Positions 1 to 9,750 of a DNA stretch of 64,000 nt are shown here, in pieces. The notes below the pieces were generated by a model, which did not search any database, was not told the origin of the DNA, and saw nothing but the letters and a program-made list of their open reading frames with translations. Made by a program: the position numbers and the translations under genes. This stretch comes from Podocnemis expansa. Lineage: Eukaryota; Chordata; Testudines; Podocnemididae. Position 1 is the first letter of the stretch; each line of letters starts with the position of its first letter. The stretch lies in assembly GCA_007922195.1 (NCBI GenBank), contig ML681996.1:16847513-16911512 (forward strand). Direction: 5' to 3'.

Positions 1-559
1 AGCAATCTTTGCTGTGAGTCCCTTCAGACTGAATCCTGGGTCTCCAGCCTCTTCTCCACAGGAGTTGGGTATTTATTTACTTATTTGAGCCATTGGAGAA
101 GGGCGATTAAATGAATTCTAGCCCACCTGAAGGATACACCTGAATATGAAGAGCCCCCTAATTAATACCTTTGAGATGTTAACATCTGTATATTGTTATG
201 GGGTGTTAATCCCAAGGCCCATTGCTCTCGTTTGTCCTGCTGACACGACTCCAGCACAATGCTCTGCATGTACAGGAAAAGAACAGCATAGTATAGTCAG
301 CCAAATTACCCTTCTAGTCAGAAACACTCCAACATTTGAATTAAACATGGGAGCACCTTGCCCTCATGAAGATAAGAGGACCAGTGCTGCTGCTCTTGAG
401 GCAAGGACTGCCCTGCTATTTGAATGCTGGGAAGTGGGCAGGCACAAATCTTCCTACTGCTAAAACCCCTCCCCCAGCCTACGGGGAGGAAGCACTAAAC
501 CCAGATTTGACTGAGTATCTTGGGACAATGAATGAAATAACAGGGATAGATGTGGCACT
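1..559. other. Unassigned sequence
   Basis: No gene, RNA or repeat was recognised. Short open frames here have no recognisable protein pattern. Confidence 0.4.
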
Positions 560-2097
560 CAAAGGTTCAAAAGAAGGGACTGAGAGGGCGACACCAAGCA
601 GGAAACCCTGGACAGCACCCACTCTTCCCAGAAGGTGTCAAGGGAGCCAGCAGATGCTTGACAGAAGAATTCTGCCTGGATTCATGACTGAACAAGTGTA
701 TGGGAACAGGCCCCAGTCGCAGGGCCCCCCATCAGCAACCTCCTGTCACTGATGTAATAAATTGCAACTTTGGTCAGGGCCAGGAAGAGGCTGATGAAGT
801 GGTCTTGTGACTTTTTGGGGCCACAGATAGGGGAGTGCATGTAAGTTTGGGGAAAAGTGCAGCCAGAACCTCAATAAGAGGTTCTGGAGGAACTGGAAAG
901 GCACTGCAATCTGGTGCATTCTAGGTATGCATGCACCAGGGTCTCCCTCAGGCAGCAAAAACAGTGGGTATCATGATGAGGGGTGAATCATGCCAGGTGC
1001 ATGCCTGTGCTCATGCCTCTGTGAAGAAGCTGGCAACTTATGTCCCCAGTGGGCTGTATGGTCAAGGTGGAAAATGGCCTGGCCCACTGGAAGTCCTCAC
1101 TCTCCGCTGGTGGTATCAAGTTCAGCCACTTGGCATCTGGATAGGACACAAGGGTGAGGAAATGGATGGCATGGAGCATGAGCATGTACAGTTGCTCCCT
1201 GGGCATGGTCCAGAAACAAAACAGGTGCAGGTCCAGCAGCTGGCTCGGTGCATGAGGTGGAGGCCAGCAGCAGGGTCAACAGGGCCAGGACTGATGAAAA
1301 GCTCAAGAAGGCTAGGGCTGGGGGTGGGGATGGAATCACTCTCTAACAGGACACACCGCAGCACATGCTGGGGGTGGGGGGGCTGAAGTCAGGAGAGTCT
1401 CATGCACTAAGCCAGCACATTGGGATCCACCCAGTTCCCATTGGTGTATTCCAGGAAGTCTCCAATCTTGGTGACATTTGCCAGGACTAATCTCTGTTTC
1501 ACCAAGAGGAACTTCACCACCTGCCCACTAAAGCGAGGGCTGTGTAGCAGGAGCTCCACAAAGAGGTGTTCTCCCTTGGTTGCCATAATGGACCTAGAGG
1601 CCGAGATAAGTCTTCAGGCCTGGAGGAGGTCCTGATAGAAAACTGGCAGCACAGAGAGGTCTCGCAGATCTCTCAGGTGCAGATAAAAGAACTGACAATT
1701 GTATTGGAGCCCTAGGAAGCGGCAGAGGATGGTGTATGCCAAATGACTCTACTTGTACTAATGACGAATCTCTGTTGGGCCTGTAAATGGAAGGCATAGA
1801 TCTGACTGTGCTACAGCACAGGCCCTGCTTTCTCTCTTCTCCAAGGCAAAACTCAGAATCCCTGAAGAGACCCAGTGCAGTCCTGGTCAAAAGAACTTCA
1901 GAATTGTCTTCTGGAGGTTGGACAGGAAGCTCTGGAATGGGACCAGGCTGCTGAGCCAGTGGTAGAGCATGGACAGGATGAGCTGGTGGTTGACTAATGC
2001 CCTCCCCCAAAGGGGAAGAGGCACTGCAACACTGCCCTGCTTCTAGGCAAAAAGCAGCCCCATGATGCTGCATCTGGAGGACACTGGGATTTTCCAT
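560..2097 (-). mobile_element. L1/Tx1-type LINE relic, C-terminal part of ORF2
   Basis: Read on the minus strand across frameshifts and stops, this stretch matches the C-terminal half of the ORF2 protein of L1/Tx1-type LINEs. Recognisable in order are a segment like HQLILSMLYHWL followed by FLSNLQKTILKFF and HWVSSGILSFAL (about 1985-1830), then FYLHLRDLRDLSVLPVFYQD (about 1700-1630), then LANVTKIGDFLEYTNGNWVD (about 1480-1420), and finally a tail like SSSRTSY..GSGCTFPQTY (about 900-830). No single frame is open throughout. The reverse-transcriptase catalytic core is not visible, so this is a 5'-truncated, long-dead copy. The clade is from family pattern memory; a database search would decide between L1 and Tx1. 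Confidence 0.65.
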
Positions 2098-2895
2098 GCA
2101 CCAAATAGGGAGCTATCATTTTAAGAAATCTGGAGAGAAGGACAAGGAGTGAGTTGTATCTGGGTCATTGGGGCTGGCAAATGTCCAATGAGCTGTCAGC
2201 ACCCAGACATTTGTGGAACTGAGTATGGTAATATTGGCTCAGTAAGGCTCCCTGTAGATGGCCTCTCACTCCACTGAGGGCAGCTGCTTTACAAAAAGCA
2301 ATATGACCTATGTGGGTTGGGAGAAGCTTAGTTCCAGAGTAAAGGGTAGGGTGGTTTCTCCCTAATGCTGAAGCATTTTGTATTAGTTAGTGCTATTGTT
2401 TTCCTTCCAGCAGGGAAGCCTTGTTAGAGTTACAAAAAAGGGAAATTGAGAGGGGAAAACTAATCATTCTTTTTAATTGTGTATTTTGATTTTTTGATTT
2501 TAGCCAAATTGTTTTAGTTAAATAGTCTCAACTGGGTATTTTATTTAAATATGATTAAGAGGAAAGAGTACTTATTTGTCTTACTATTCTTAGTTTTGCA
2601 TTTTTCTTATACCAGGGTTTTTTATTCATATACATAATCTGAGTTATTAATTAGTTAGCTGATGATCTAAATGATTTCAGCAAAGAAGGAGGAAGAGTCT
2701 GCATGGCTGCCAGCTGGAGGTTTTGACAAGCAAGTGGATGGAAGCTGATGCAGTGCTTTTGACTATGCAAACTGTACAACTTTTGGTGATCAAAACTCAG
2801 GTGAACTTAACCTAAGTTTTGGGAACTCTGTATTATTGCTTACTGTTTCTCTGGGAACTGACCTTTTGACATTTAATTTATTTTCTTTATTTATG
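2098..2895. other. AT-rich unassigned sequence
   Basis: Nothing recognised. It may include more of the neighbouring LINE, but no protein pattern is left. Confidence 0.4.
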
Positions 2896-2907
2896 TATAC
2901 CTCTGAA

Positions 2908-3360
2908 CAGGAGTGTTACTGACCCAAAGAGGGTCAGGGCCTGGCTCCACCCCACCCCAGGGCCCAATCTGGACCCAAGGCCCGATCTGACCCAGGAGCC
3001 TGATCCAGCTCCAGCTCCAGCCACTGCTGGCAGGCAGATTAGAGCTGAATCTGGCCCTTGCCACTGCTAAGAAACAGCAGGCGGTCCCAGCCCAGCTGCG
3101 GCTCCTGCCACTGCCGGCAAGCGGTCCCAGTCTGGCTCTGGCTTCTGCCACTGCTGGCAAGTGGCAGACAGCCCAGGCAGGCCCAATCCAGCCCCAGTCA
3201 CTGCTAGTGCTGCTGCACTGCTAGCCAGGTGTGGCAGGCAGTCCCAGCCTGGATCTGGCTCCTCTTGCTGCCAGCCAGGAGCAGATAGCCAGAGACTGAT
3301 CCAGGGCAGGGCCAGGGCAAAGCAGGGCACAAACCCTGCAGGTCCAGGGAGAGTGACACC
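2908..3360. mobile_element. GC-rich non-autonomous element with internal imperfect repeats (copy 1)
   Basis: The element is flanked by an identical 12-base direct repeat, TATACCTCTGAA, at 2896-2907 and 3361-3372. Inside are repeated phrases such as CCACTGCTGGCAAG and GGTCCCAGCC. It is the inverted relative of 45903-46342: both have a CCACCCCAGGGCCC-like block close to one end and the same CTGCTGGC-rich interior. The second copy has hAT-like CAGRGRTGTCAC ends. Here the right end GTGACACC matches that TIR but seems to lack the terminal CTG, and the flanking repeat is longer than the usual 8 bases. Confidence 0.6.
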
Positions 3361-3372
3361 TATACCTCTGAA

Positions 3373-4424
3373 GATAAAGTACGTCGTGTTAGGTTTTAAA
3401 ATTTTTACGTCTTTTCAAATATTTCTTTCTGTCAGGTCTCTTCTGTTACCTTAGGTACTTCTCCAGCCAGCAAGCTGGGGTATGAAACTCACACAAGTAA
3501 CAAACTGGCATACAAGACCCACCCAGGACAATGGAGATGTAAACAATCAATAAGGCAGTGGCCAGCTGCCTACTGAGAAGCCCTATTTTAGAGGGGAACA
3601 ATGCATTCCCCAGATTTTCTGACATACACCCTGCCTACCTGTAAGGACTCTCCTCTCCACAATATTCTGCACGTTAATTATAGTCTTAGGGTCTTTAATG
3701 TAATTAATGTTCTGTTATCAGGCTTTATCACCTCTGTTCTCTCCAGGTACAACGACGTCTGTACCTGTAAGTAAATAGGTAAAGAATTATAAATGGATTA
3801 TATAATTGATAAAAAAGCAAATATATTTGGCCACTGTAAAATCACCAGTTTTAAAGGTGGATCCAGTCAGCCTTCCTTCTTCATACCTTCAAGAAAAACC
3901 TCTTCAGTATTGTTTATGTGGCCTGGTCCTTTTGGAGAAACTCTTCTAGTTTTACCATAGATTGGAAAGAATCCTTGTTATGTTGTAGAAATAAAGTTTT
4001 AATGTTTCTTTATCATTGCAGGATTTTATAAAGCTGTTACTTAGGAATGAACTTCCTTTTTGTTCTTGATTGTGCAGAGGCTGACTCTATGCATTCCTTG
4101 TTGAAAATCTTCAATGACAAAATTCTGGGTCTCAATGTGCTTTTCTGTGGGAGTTGTTTTTAGTTGCTAGGAGAGTGCAGTGAAGTAATAGCTAACTCAC
4201 TCAAAGATTATACTTCAATGGGGAAGCAGGCCTATGGCAGAGGGTGCAACTACAGGAGACCCCTATGTTGTGATATCCCTAGTGTCTAGATTGCCTTAAT
4301 TTGGCTCTATAGTTACATCCCACAGGGCTGTGCACAAGAAGGGGCAAGCAAAAGTACTGAATCTCCAATAAACTATGGAGAGGGCATGTCAAACAATCCT
4401 CCAAAAGTGCTGGAATTTAATGCC
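3373..4424. other. Unassigned sequence
   Basis: AT-rich; no gene or clear repeat recognised. Confidence 0.4.
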
Positions 4425-4447
4425 AGGTCATGTCAATGACATGACCT
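4425..4447. repeat. Perfect 23-base palindrome
   Basis: Eleven-base arms (AGGTCATGTCA and its exact reverse complement) are separated by one A. It could form a small hairpin. No function can be assigned. Confidence 0.85.
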
Positions 4448-4515
4448 TCTTTCTGTCAGTAATTGTTACAGAAGAAGGGCTAAAGAACCTTTAAGTTTTA
4501 GGACCATTCCTTCTA

Positions 4516-4908
4516 GTGTTCTCTGTTACAGTCTTTATCATTTTGCCCTTTGTTCAGTTAATATTCAGAGTATACCTTTGCTTATGGTTGGCTTTTTTAT
4601 TCTATAGCACCCGTAAGAGTGCTAAGAAACTCACAGAAAAGTTACAAAAGAATGGATCCTGCCTCAAAGATCTTGGCTTGCTATCCTTCATTGAGTTTTT
4701 CATGAAGAGACCCCTACCATCCATACAATACCCACTGATTTCAGTAGGTCTTTGCATGAATGCAAGTGTCTATCCATGGACACTCATGAGGGGAACTGAA
4801 TCCACTGCAGGATTGATGGTAACTGTGACATACAACACCAGGAAACAAAAATATGAAGCAGGACTTAGGTTAAAGACAGAACTACTATATGATTTCTTGG
4901 TTTCATGA
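4516..4908 (+). other. Open reading frame of unknown status, 130 codons
   Basis: The frame opens with a hydrophobic stretch (residues about 1-30, LPFVQLIFRVYLCLWLAFLF) that could span a membrane. It continues with a lysine-rich part (about 31-46) and no recognisable domain. There is no visible splice context or promoter, and it sits in repeat-rich DNA. It could equally be chance, a decayed transposon frame or an exon fragment. Confidence 0.12.
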
Positions 4909-4947
4909 CTCATATATGTGTGTCCCAATAGCTAAAGATGTTGGCCA

Positions 4948-5079
4948 GATTCTTCCACGGCCTGAGCCCACTCCTAGAAGGGCAGCTGAGGGGTGAGGGA
5001 TTTATTCTAGCCCCAGTGTAAGTTAAAGCTGCTGTAAGTTACATCCTTAGCACACATGGGTTTTGAGACCTCATGTAAG
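4948..5079. other. Unassigned sequence
   Basis: Short stretch before the MITE; nothing recognised. Confidence 0.3.
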
Positions 5080-5334
5080 GTCACCATACATCTGGTTTCT
5101 CCCAGATATGTCCTCCTTTGCAGAACCTAATCACCAGCCAATAAGCTGAGCTCCTTTTGCTGTTCAGAGCCCCTGCTCTGCTGTTCGTATTCAGGCAGCT
5201 GCTTGGCCGCCTCTGCTCCTGTCCTATTTCTTCAGGAAGCTGGTTGGCCACTTCTGCTCCCTGTTAGAAGCTGGTTCTGGCATGGCTTGGATCTGAAAAA
5301 GGACATGTCTGAGAAAAACCAAATGTATGGTAAC
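5080..5334. mobile_element. MITE with about 40-base terminal inverted repeats
   Basis: The left end begins GTCACCATACATCTGGTTTC. The reverse complement of the right end begins GTTACCATACATTTGGTTTT, and the similarity runs on through ...CAGAYATGTCCT. The interior has an imperfect direct repeat around GCTGCTTGGCCGCC and GCTGGTTGGCCACTTC. No matching target duplication is obvious, so the superfamily is left open. Confidence 0.7.
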
Positions 5335-6440
5335 TCTATCTTATGCCAGTAAACACTCAGCATAGTGGAGCTCTGACACACCTCTTGTTGTCCCCAGTTT
5401 GTCCCTTTGCTTCTTTGACATGCGTCCTATAGACAGAAGACAGGTGTTCCTGGTGAAGGAGCCATGTCTGGCTCTTATGCACCAGAAGAATCCTCTAGCC
5501 CTAGGGCATTATACCCTGGTCCGAGTACTGCAAAAGCACCGGAATGGAAGCAAGAATTTTCCCCTTTGACTTACTGACTTATTTATGTATTTTAAAGTGT
5601 GCACCCTTTGTATGCGAAGTAACATGTTCCTGATGATTTTCAGACTGTATTTGTTATCATGTACTCTTATTGTAAGGCCTATTAATATTGATGATTATGG
5701 ATGAGGCTAGAGAAGAAAGAGTTTAATTTAATGATGCTTCTGGGGAAAAATAACCTTTGGACCTAATGCATAGAGTACGAGTCTAACCTTCATGAGAGTA
5801 ATTTCTTTTTTTTTTCAAAAAAATCTACTGCTAAGTATCTTAAGTTCTAGAGAAAAATAGTCACATCTGTTGAGTCAGAGAGAAGGTGAGACGTTCTTAA
5901 TGCTGTAAATTTTAACACTGTGACTGATACACCAATTTAATGACAAGATTAGTGAGATACCAATTTGATACAGTATTGTTACCTTGCTCATCATAAATAT
6001 GGTTCATTATATAAAGCATGGCTTTCCCTGAGACTGGGCTTGACTGAAAATTAGATGACTTGTCATGAGTTCTTTACAAAAAAAGGAAACATTTAAATAA
6101 AAATCAAGCTATAAGTATTTCTTGGCTTCTTCAAATCTGTACAGACTTGCAAAAGCCACTAGAATCCAATTATTTTTAAATCCAGGAGAATCTTAAAAAA
6201 TGTACACAGATGATTCTAATTCTTTCAGATAAGAGTTTCTATGTATATCTGAGAAAAGGAAGTCCTAACTGAAGCTATAATTGTGTTGAGCATGTCACTT
6301 AAAACAAAACAACAATCTCTCTTATATTTAGTGATCGAAAAATTGGTCTCCAAACTCCCTGAAGTTCAGGGGAAAATTGCATTTAGTCTGTCTGACAGAT
6401 GAAGGTACAACTCCAACCAGTAGGACACTGTCACTCCTAC
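5335..6440. other. AT-rich unassigned sequence
   Basis: No gene or clear repeat recognised. Confidence 0.4.
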
Positions 6441-6448
6441 CCTGTAAC

Positions 6449-7019
6449 CAGGGGTTAAAGTATAATTTGGTGGGCTCTAGAACCCTCCTGCACAGGTGGG
6501 CCCCCTCTGACATGGTTGAGCCCCCCCCCACACACACACAGGTGGGTCCCCTTCAAGCATGGGTGGGCCCCCCAATACCCATCCCCAGAACCCACCCTCA
6601 GACACACACACATACCAGACACCTGCCAGACACACACACAAACACAGATACCCCCAGACAAACAGACACGGCCACAGACATAAAACCCCCAGTAGCCCAC
6701 CCCAAGCCCTTACCTCCGCTGTTTGCATGCTGGGTGACCAGCTGGAAGCTGCTTCCAGCCACAAGCTGCTCCGCCCTGGGGAGATTCCCAAACTCTGGGC
6801 CTGCAGCAGCTCTCAGCTGGCTGGGCTTAAGGTGGAAAAGGGTTTAAGGTGGAGCCACTGGAACGCTGTGTTCCAGGTGCTCATGCTATTTTTAGCGGGG
6901 CCCCAGAACACAGCGTTCCTGTGCCTTCCTCTATTATTAGGGGCCTGGAACATTGCCAGCCTAAAAATAGGGGGCCCTGGAACTGCGTTCCAGTGTGTTC
7001 CCCCCTACTTTAATTCCTG
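6449..7019. mobile_element. Non-autonomous hAT-type element (571 bp) with 8-bp TSD
   Basis: An exact 8-base target duplication, CCTGTAAC, flanks it at 6441-6448 and 7020-7027. The ends are CAGGGGTTAAAGTATAA and, reverse complemented from the right, CAGGAATTAAAGTAGGG. An internal CA/CCCA-rich block (about 6525-6670) is followed by a block that recurs in inverted orientation at about 8749-9100, around CAGCTGGCTGGGCTTAAGGT. An 8-bp duplication and CAG...CTG termini are typical of hAT elements. Confidence 0.85.
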
Positions 7020-7239
7020 CCTGTAACCTGGGATGCCTTGTTGTTATAACCTACAGGCTGGATGGCTCACAGTCACCAGCATGTAGGTCACTTCTCCCAG
7101 ACATGCGTATGTAACTGCAACCTGGCAGTTCTACCCTGGTTCTCACTAGGTTTGGTTTTACTGCAGGGTGACCCCAGTGTACTTTCAGTCCCCGACTTCC
7201 CCCAAGAAATGTATGTTTTGTACTGCCAAACTACCTTGT

Positions 7240-7990
7240 GGGCTGTCCTAACATACTAAATACATTATTTAAGAGAATAATAGTCACTATCTTGATTATC
7301 TTAAATTGTTATCTAGATACTTTAAACACACTGGATTAGATAAAACAAGCTTATTAACTACAAAGAGAGACTTTTAACTAAGTACAAGTAATGAGACAAA
7401 AAAAGTCAGAAATGGTTGCAAGAAAAACAAGATAACATGCTTCCTAGTGCCTAACATAAGCTATATTAGCTTTAAGTAAAGCGTCTTTCCACATGATTCC
7501 CACATTGCTGGCCACATTCTTCCTTTTGTCTTCTTAGCTGAAAAGAATGAAGTCGGCAGGGGGAGTAGAGGGGTATGTCTTGGGGGTGTTTGCCTTCTCT
7601 TTACGTAGTTCCTTTTTGAAAACCATTTCCAAATGAGAACCAGAAGACAGTCTGTAGAAGGATATTTGCTGCTGTTCTTTTTTCACCTGTGAGATTTGCT
7701 TTTTCTTCTTCCCTTCTTTTTGTTTGAAGACTGTCTTTTGCTTAATTGCAAATTAAGATAAGTATACTTCTTTGTTCAAGACAGATCTCTTCGATATCCT
7801 CTGCCTTCTGAGGTTTTGAATGTATACTTTTAACATGATAAAGGAGAAATTTCATAACTTTACACACTACACTGCTATATAAATTTCATCATGACAATAA
7901 TGACCAGCCAGTCATCAGTTTTCAAAAGATACCATCTGAGGCATACTTTGTACAAACAAACTTTTTACATTACTTTTTACGTTAATGTGT
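7240..7990 (-). mobile_element. Degenerate LTR-like repeat (same family as 31200-32487)
   Basis: The segments AAAACAAGCTTATTAACTAC (about 7343) and AAAGATACCATCTGAGGCAT plus ACTTTGTACAAA (about 7925) recur in the same order and spacing at 31850-32440. They look like a retroviral-type LTR read on the minus strand. Ends are not sharp here, so the limits are approximate. Confidence 0.5.
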
Positions 7991-8599
7991 GCAGACAGAG
8001 CTGCCTGCTGCCACAGCATGATTGTTTGCAGATAAGGTAAGAGACAGCTGTTCAAGAGAAAATAAAGTCATCTAGTTTGGAAATGTAGGCTGGACTCTCA
8101 TCTCATTTGATCTGATATAGCTCACCAGCTCCACTCACTACAAACTTGAAATCTCACAGTTATACTTTTTCATGGCATCAAAGAAAAGGGTGTGAAATCT
8201 GAAGTTTGTAATAACTATGACTGTTTAGTGATGGCCAGTAAAGGAAGTGAGTCAGTCAGGGCTAAATTTCAGAATCAGATGACGACTTTTAATTGTTTCC
8301 TCTCAGACTCAAGCCACTCTTGAAATGTAGATCTGAGATAATGCTTGCTCTCTTTTTCTTCATGGTAGTTTTGATTTGTACCAAGAGAAGCTGATGCACT
8401 CATGCTCACAGTCCATCATATGCTTCCATTCCCTAATCCTCTGTGTATTGCCCGCCTATCCAGTCCCAATACTCACTGAAATTGTCAGGTAGTTTTTATC
8501 CTTGAACTATACCATCTCCTCATGTCTCCCAGTTGTCTGTCTAAACCACTGTCTACATACTGTCACTGACAGAAGTGCTCAGAGTCCATTTTAAATCAT
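7991..8599. other. Unassigned sequence
   Basis: No gene or clear repeat recognised before the hAT target duplication. Confidence 0.35.
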
Positions 8600-8607
8600 C
8601 TCTATAA

Positions 8608-9742
8608 CAGTGGTTCCCAAAGTGTGCTGGGGCACACAGGTGTGCCATGGGAACACTCAAAGTGCGCTGCAAGCATCCCTGAGAGCTGGAGTTAAAGTTC
8701 CTTCCCTGCTCAGCCCAGCCACCTGGGCTGTGCAGGGCTGGGAAAAGGCAGGGGGTTAAAGTAAGGGGGAAGGCAGCAGAACACAGTTCTGGGGCCCCCT
8801 GTTTTTAGGCAGGCAGCCTTCTGGCCCCCTAATAATAGAGGAAGGCACTAGAACAGGGAGTTCCAGGGGTCCCCCTAAAAATAGCAGTAACAGCCAAAAT
8901 GCACTGTTCAGGTGGCTCCATCTTAAACCTGGCTTCACCTTAAGCCCAGCCAGCAGAGAGCTGGGGGAGGCTGGGAGTGTGTGAATCTCCCCCTGCAGGG
9001 TGAAGCACCTTGTCAACCAGCCTGCAAACAGCCCAGGTAAGGGCTTGTGGGGAGGGCTGCTGGGAGCAGTGTGTGGCAGGTGTGTGTGTGTGTGTAGCAG
9101 AGATGGGTGTGAGTGGCTGTGTAGCAGACGGTGTGAGCTGGCGTTGTGAAGTGGCTGATTGGTTAGTGGTGTGTGTAGCTGGGGGTGAGGTGGCTGTGTG
9201 TGTGTGTGGGATGTAGCTGGGGGCTGGAGGGCTAGTTCTGGCCCCTACAGTGATGGTAGGGTCTATCACAGGCAGAAGGGAGCTGGGGGAGGGGACGACG
9301 GGACCCACTGGGGTGGGAGGGAGCAGCAGTAGCGTGAGGATTTTCCCTGCGTGGAGAAGGGGAAAGTGGGTGCTGCGCCATGCTCCCCTGCCCTGCCCTC
9401 CCACTCCCCAGGCTCTCCCCTGCCCCCCCCCAAGCCACTCTTGGTCTCCCTTCCTCTCTCTTGTGCTGTTCCCCACATGGCTGCCCTTGTCCTTGTTTCC
9501 GCCCTTGCCCTGCTCTGTTTTCCACACTCACTCCTGCCACTGCACATGACTCCTGACCTCCTGTTTTGCCACCCCTACTCCCCCACATAGCAGTATTTCT
9601 GAAACACTGTGCTATGGTTCATGAATATTCATAAGTAATTTAAGGTAATTTGAATATTCATGAGTTTTTTAAGGGTGGTGTGCCTCAAAAAATTTGAAGG
9701 TCTCAAGGTGTGCCATGACAGAGAAAAGGTTGGGAACCACTG
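8608..9742. mobile_element. hAT-type element (1135 bp) with 8-bp TSD
   Basis: The target duplication CTCTATAA is exact at 8600-8607 and 9743-9750. Both ends read CAGTGGTTCCCAA (the right one as reverse complement), a 13-base perfect terminal inverted repeat. The outer 100 or so bases at each end (GGTGTGCCATGGGAACA... and ...GGTGTGCCATGACAG) belong to this family. The middle is GC-rich with a TG-rich simple stretch and includes a second hAT-type sequence. Open frames on the minus strand here are low-complexity and not convincing transposase. Confidence 0.85.
8749..9240 (-). mobile_element. Nested hAT-type fragment of the 6449-7019 family
   Basis: Starting at CAGGGGGTTAAAGTAAGG the sequence follows the right end of the 6449-7019 element in reverse. 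Shared blocks include GGCCCCC around TATTTTTAG and CTTAAGCCCAGCCAGC, ending in the TG-rich stretch. The other terminus and a target duplication were not found, so the right limit is approximate. It lies inside the 8608-9742 element. Confidence 0.6.
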
Positions 9743-9750
9743 CTCTATAA

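Noticed and set aside
9232..9590. Overlapping open frames in four frames at 9.2-9.6 kb
   Set aside because: They lie inside the hAT-type element in GC-rich, low-complexity sequence and no transposase motif is visible.
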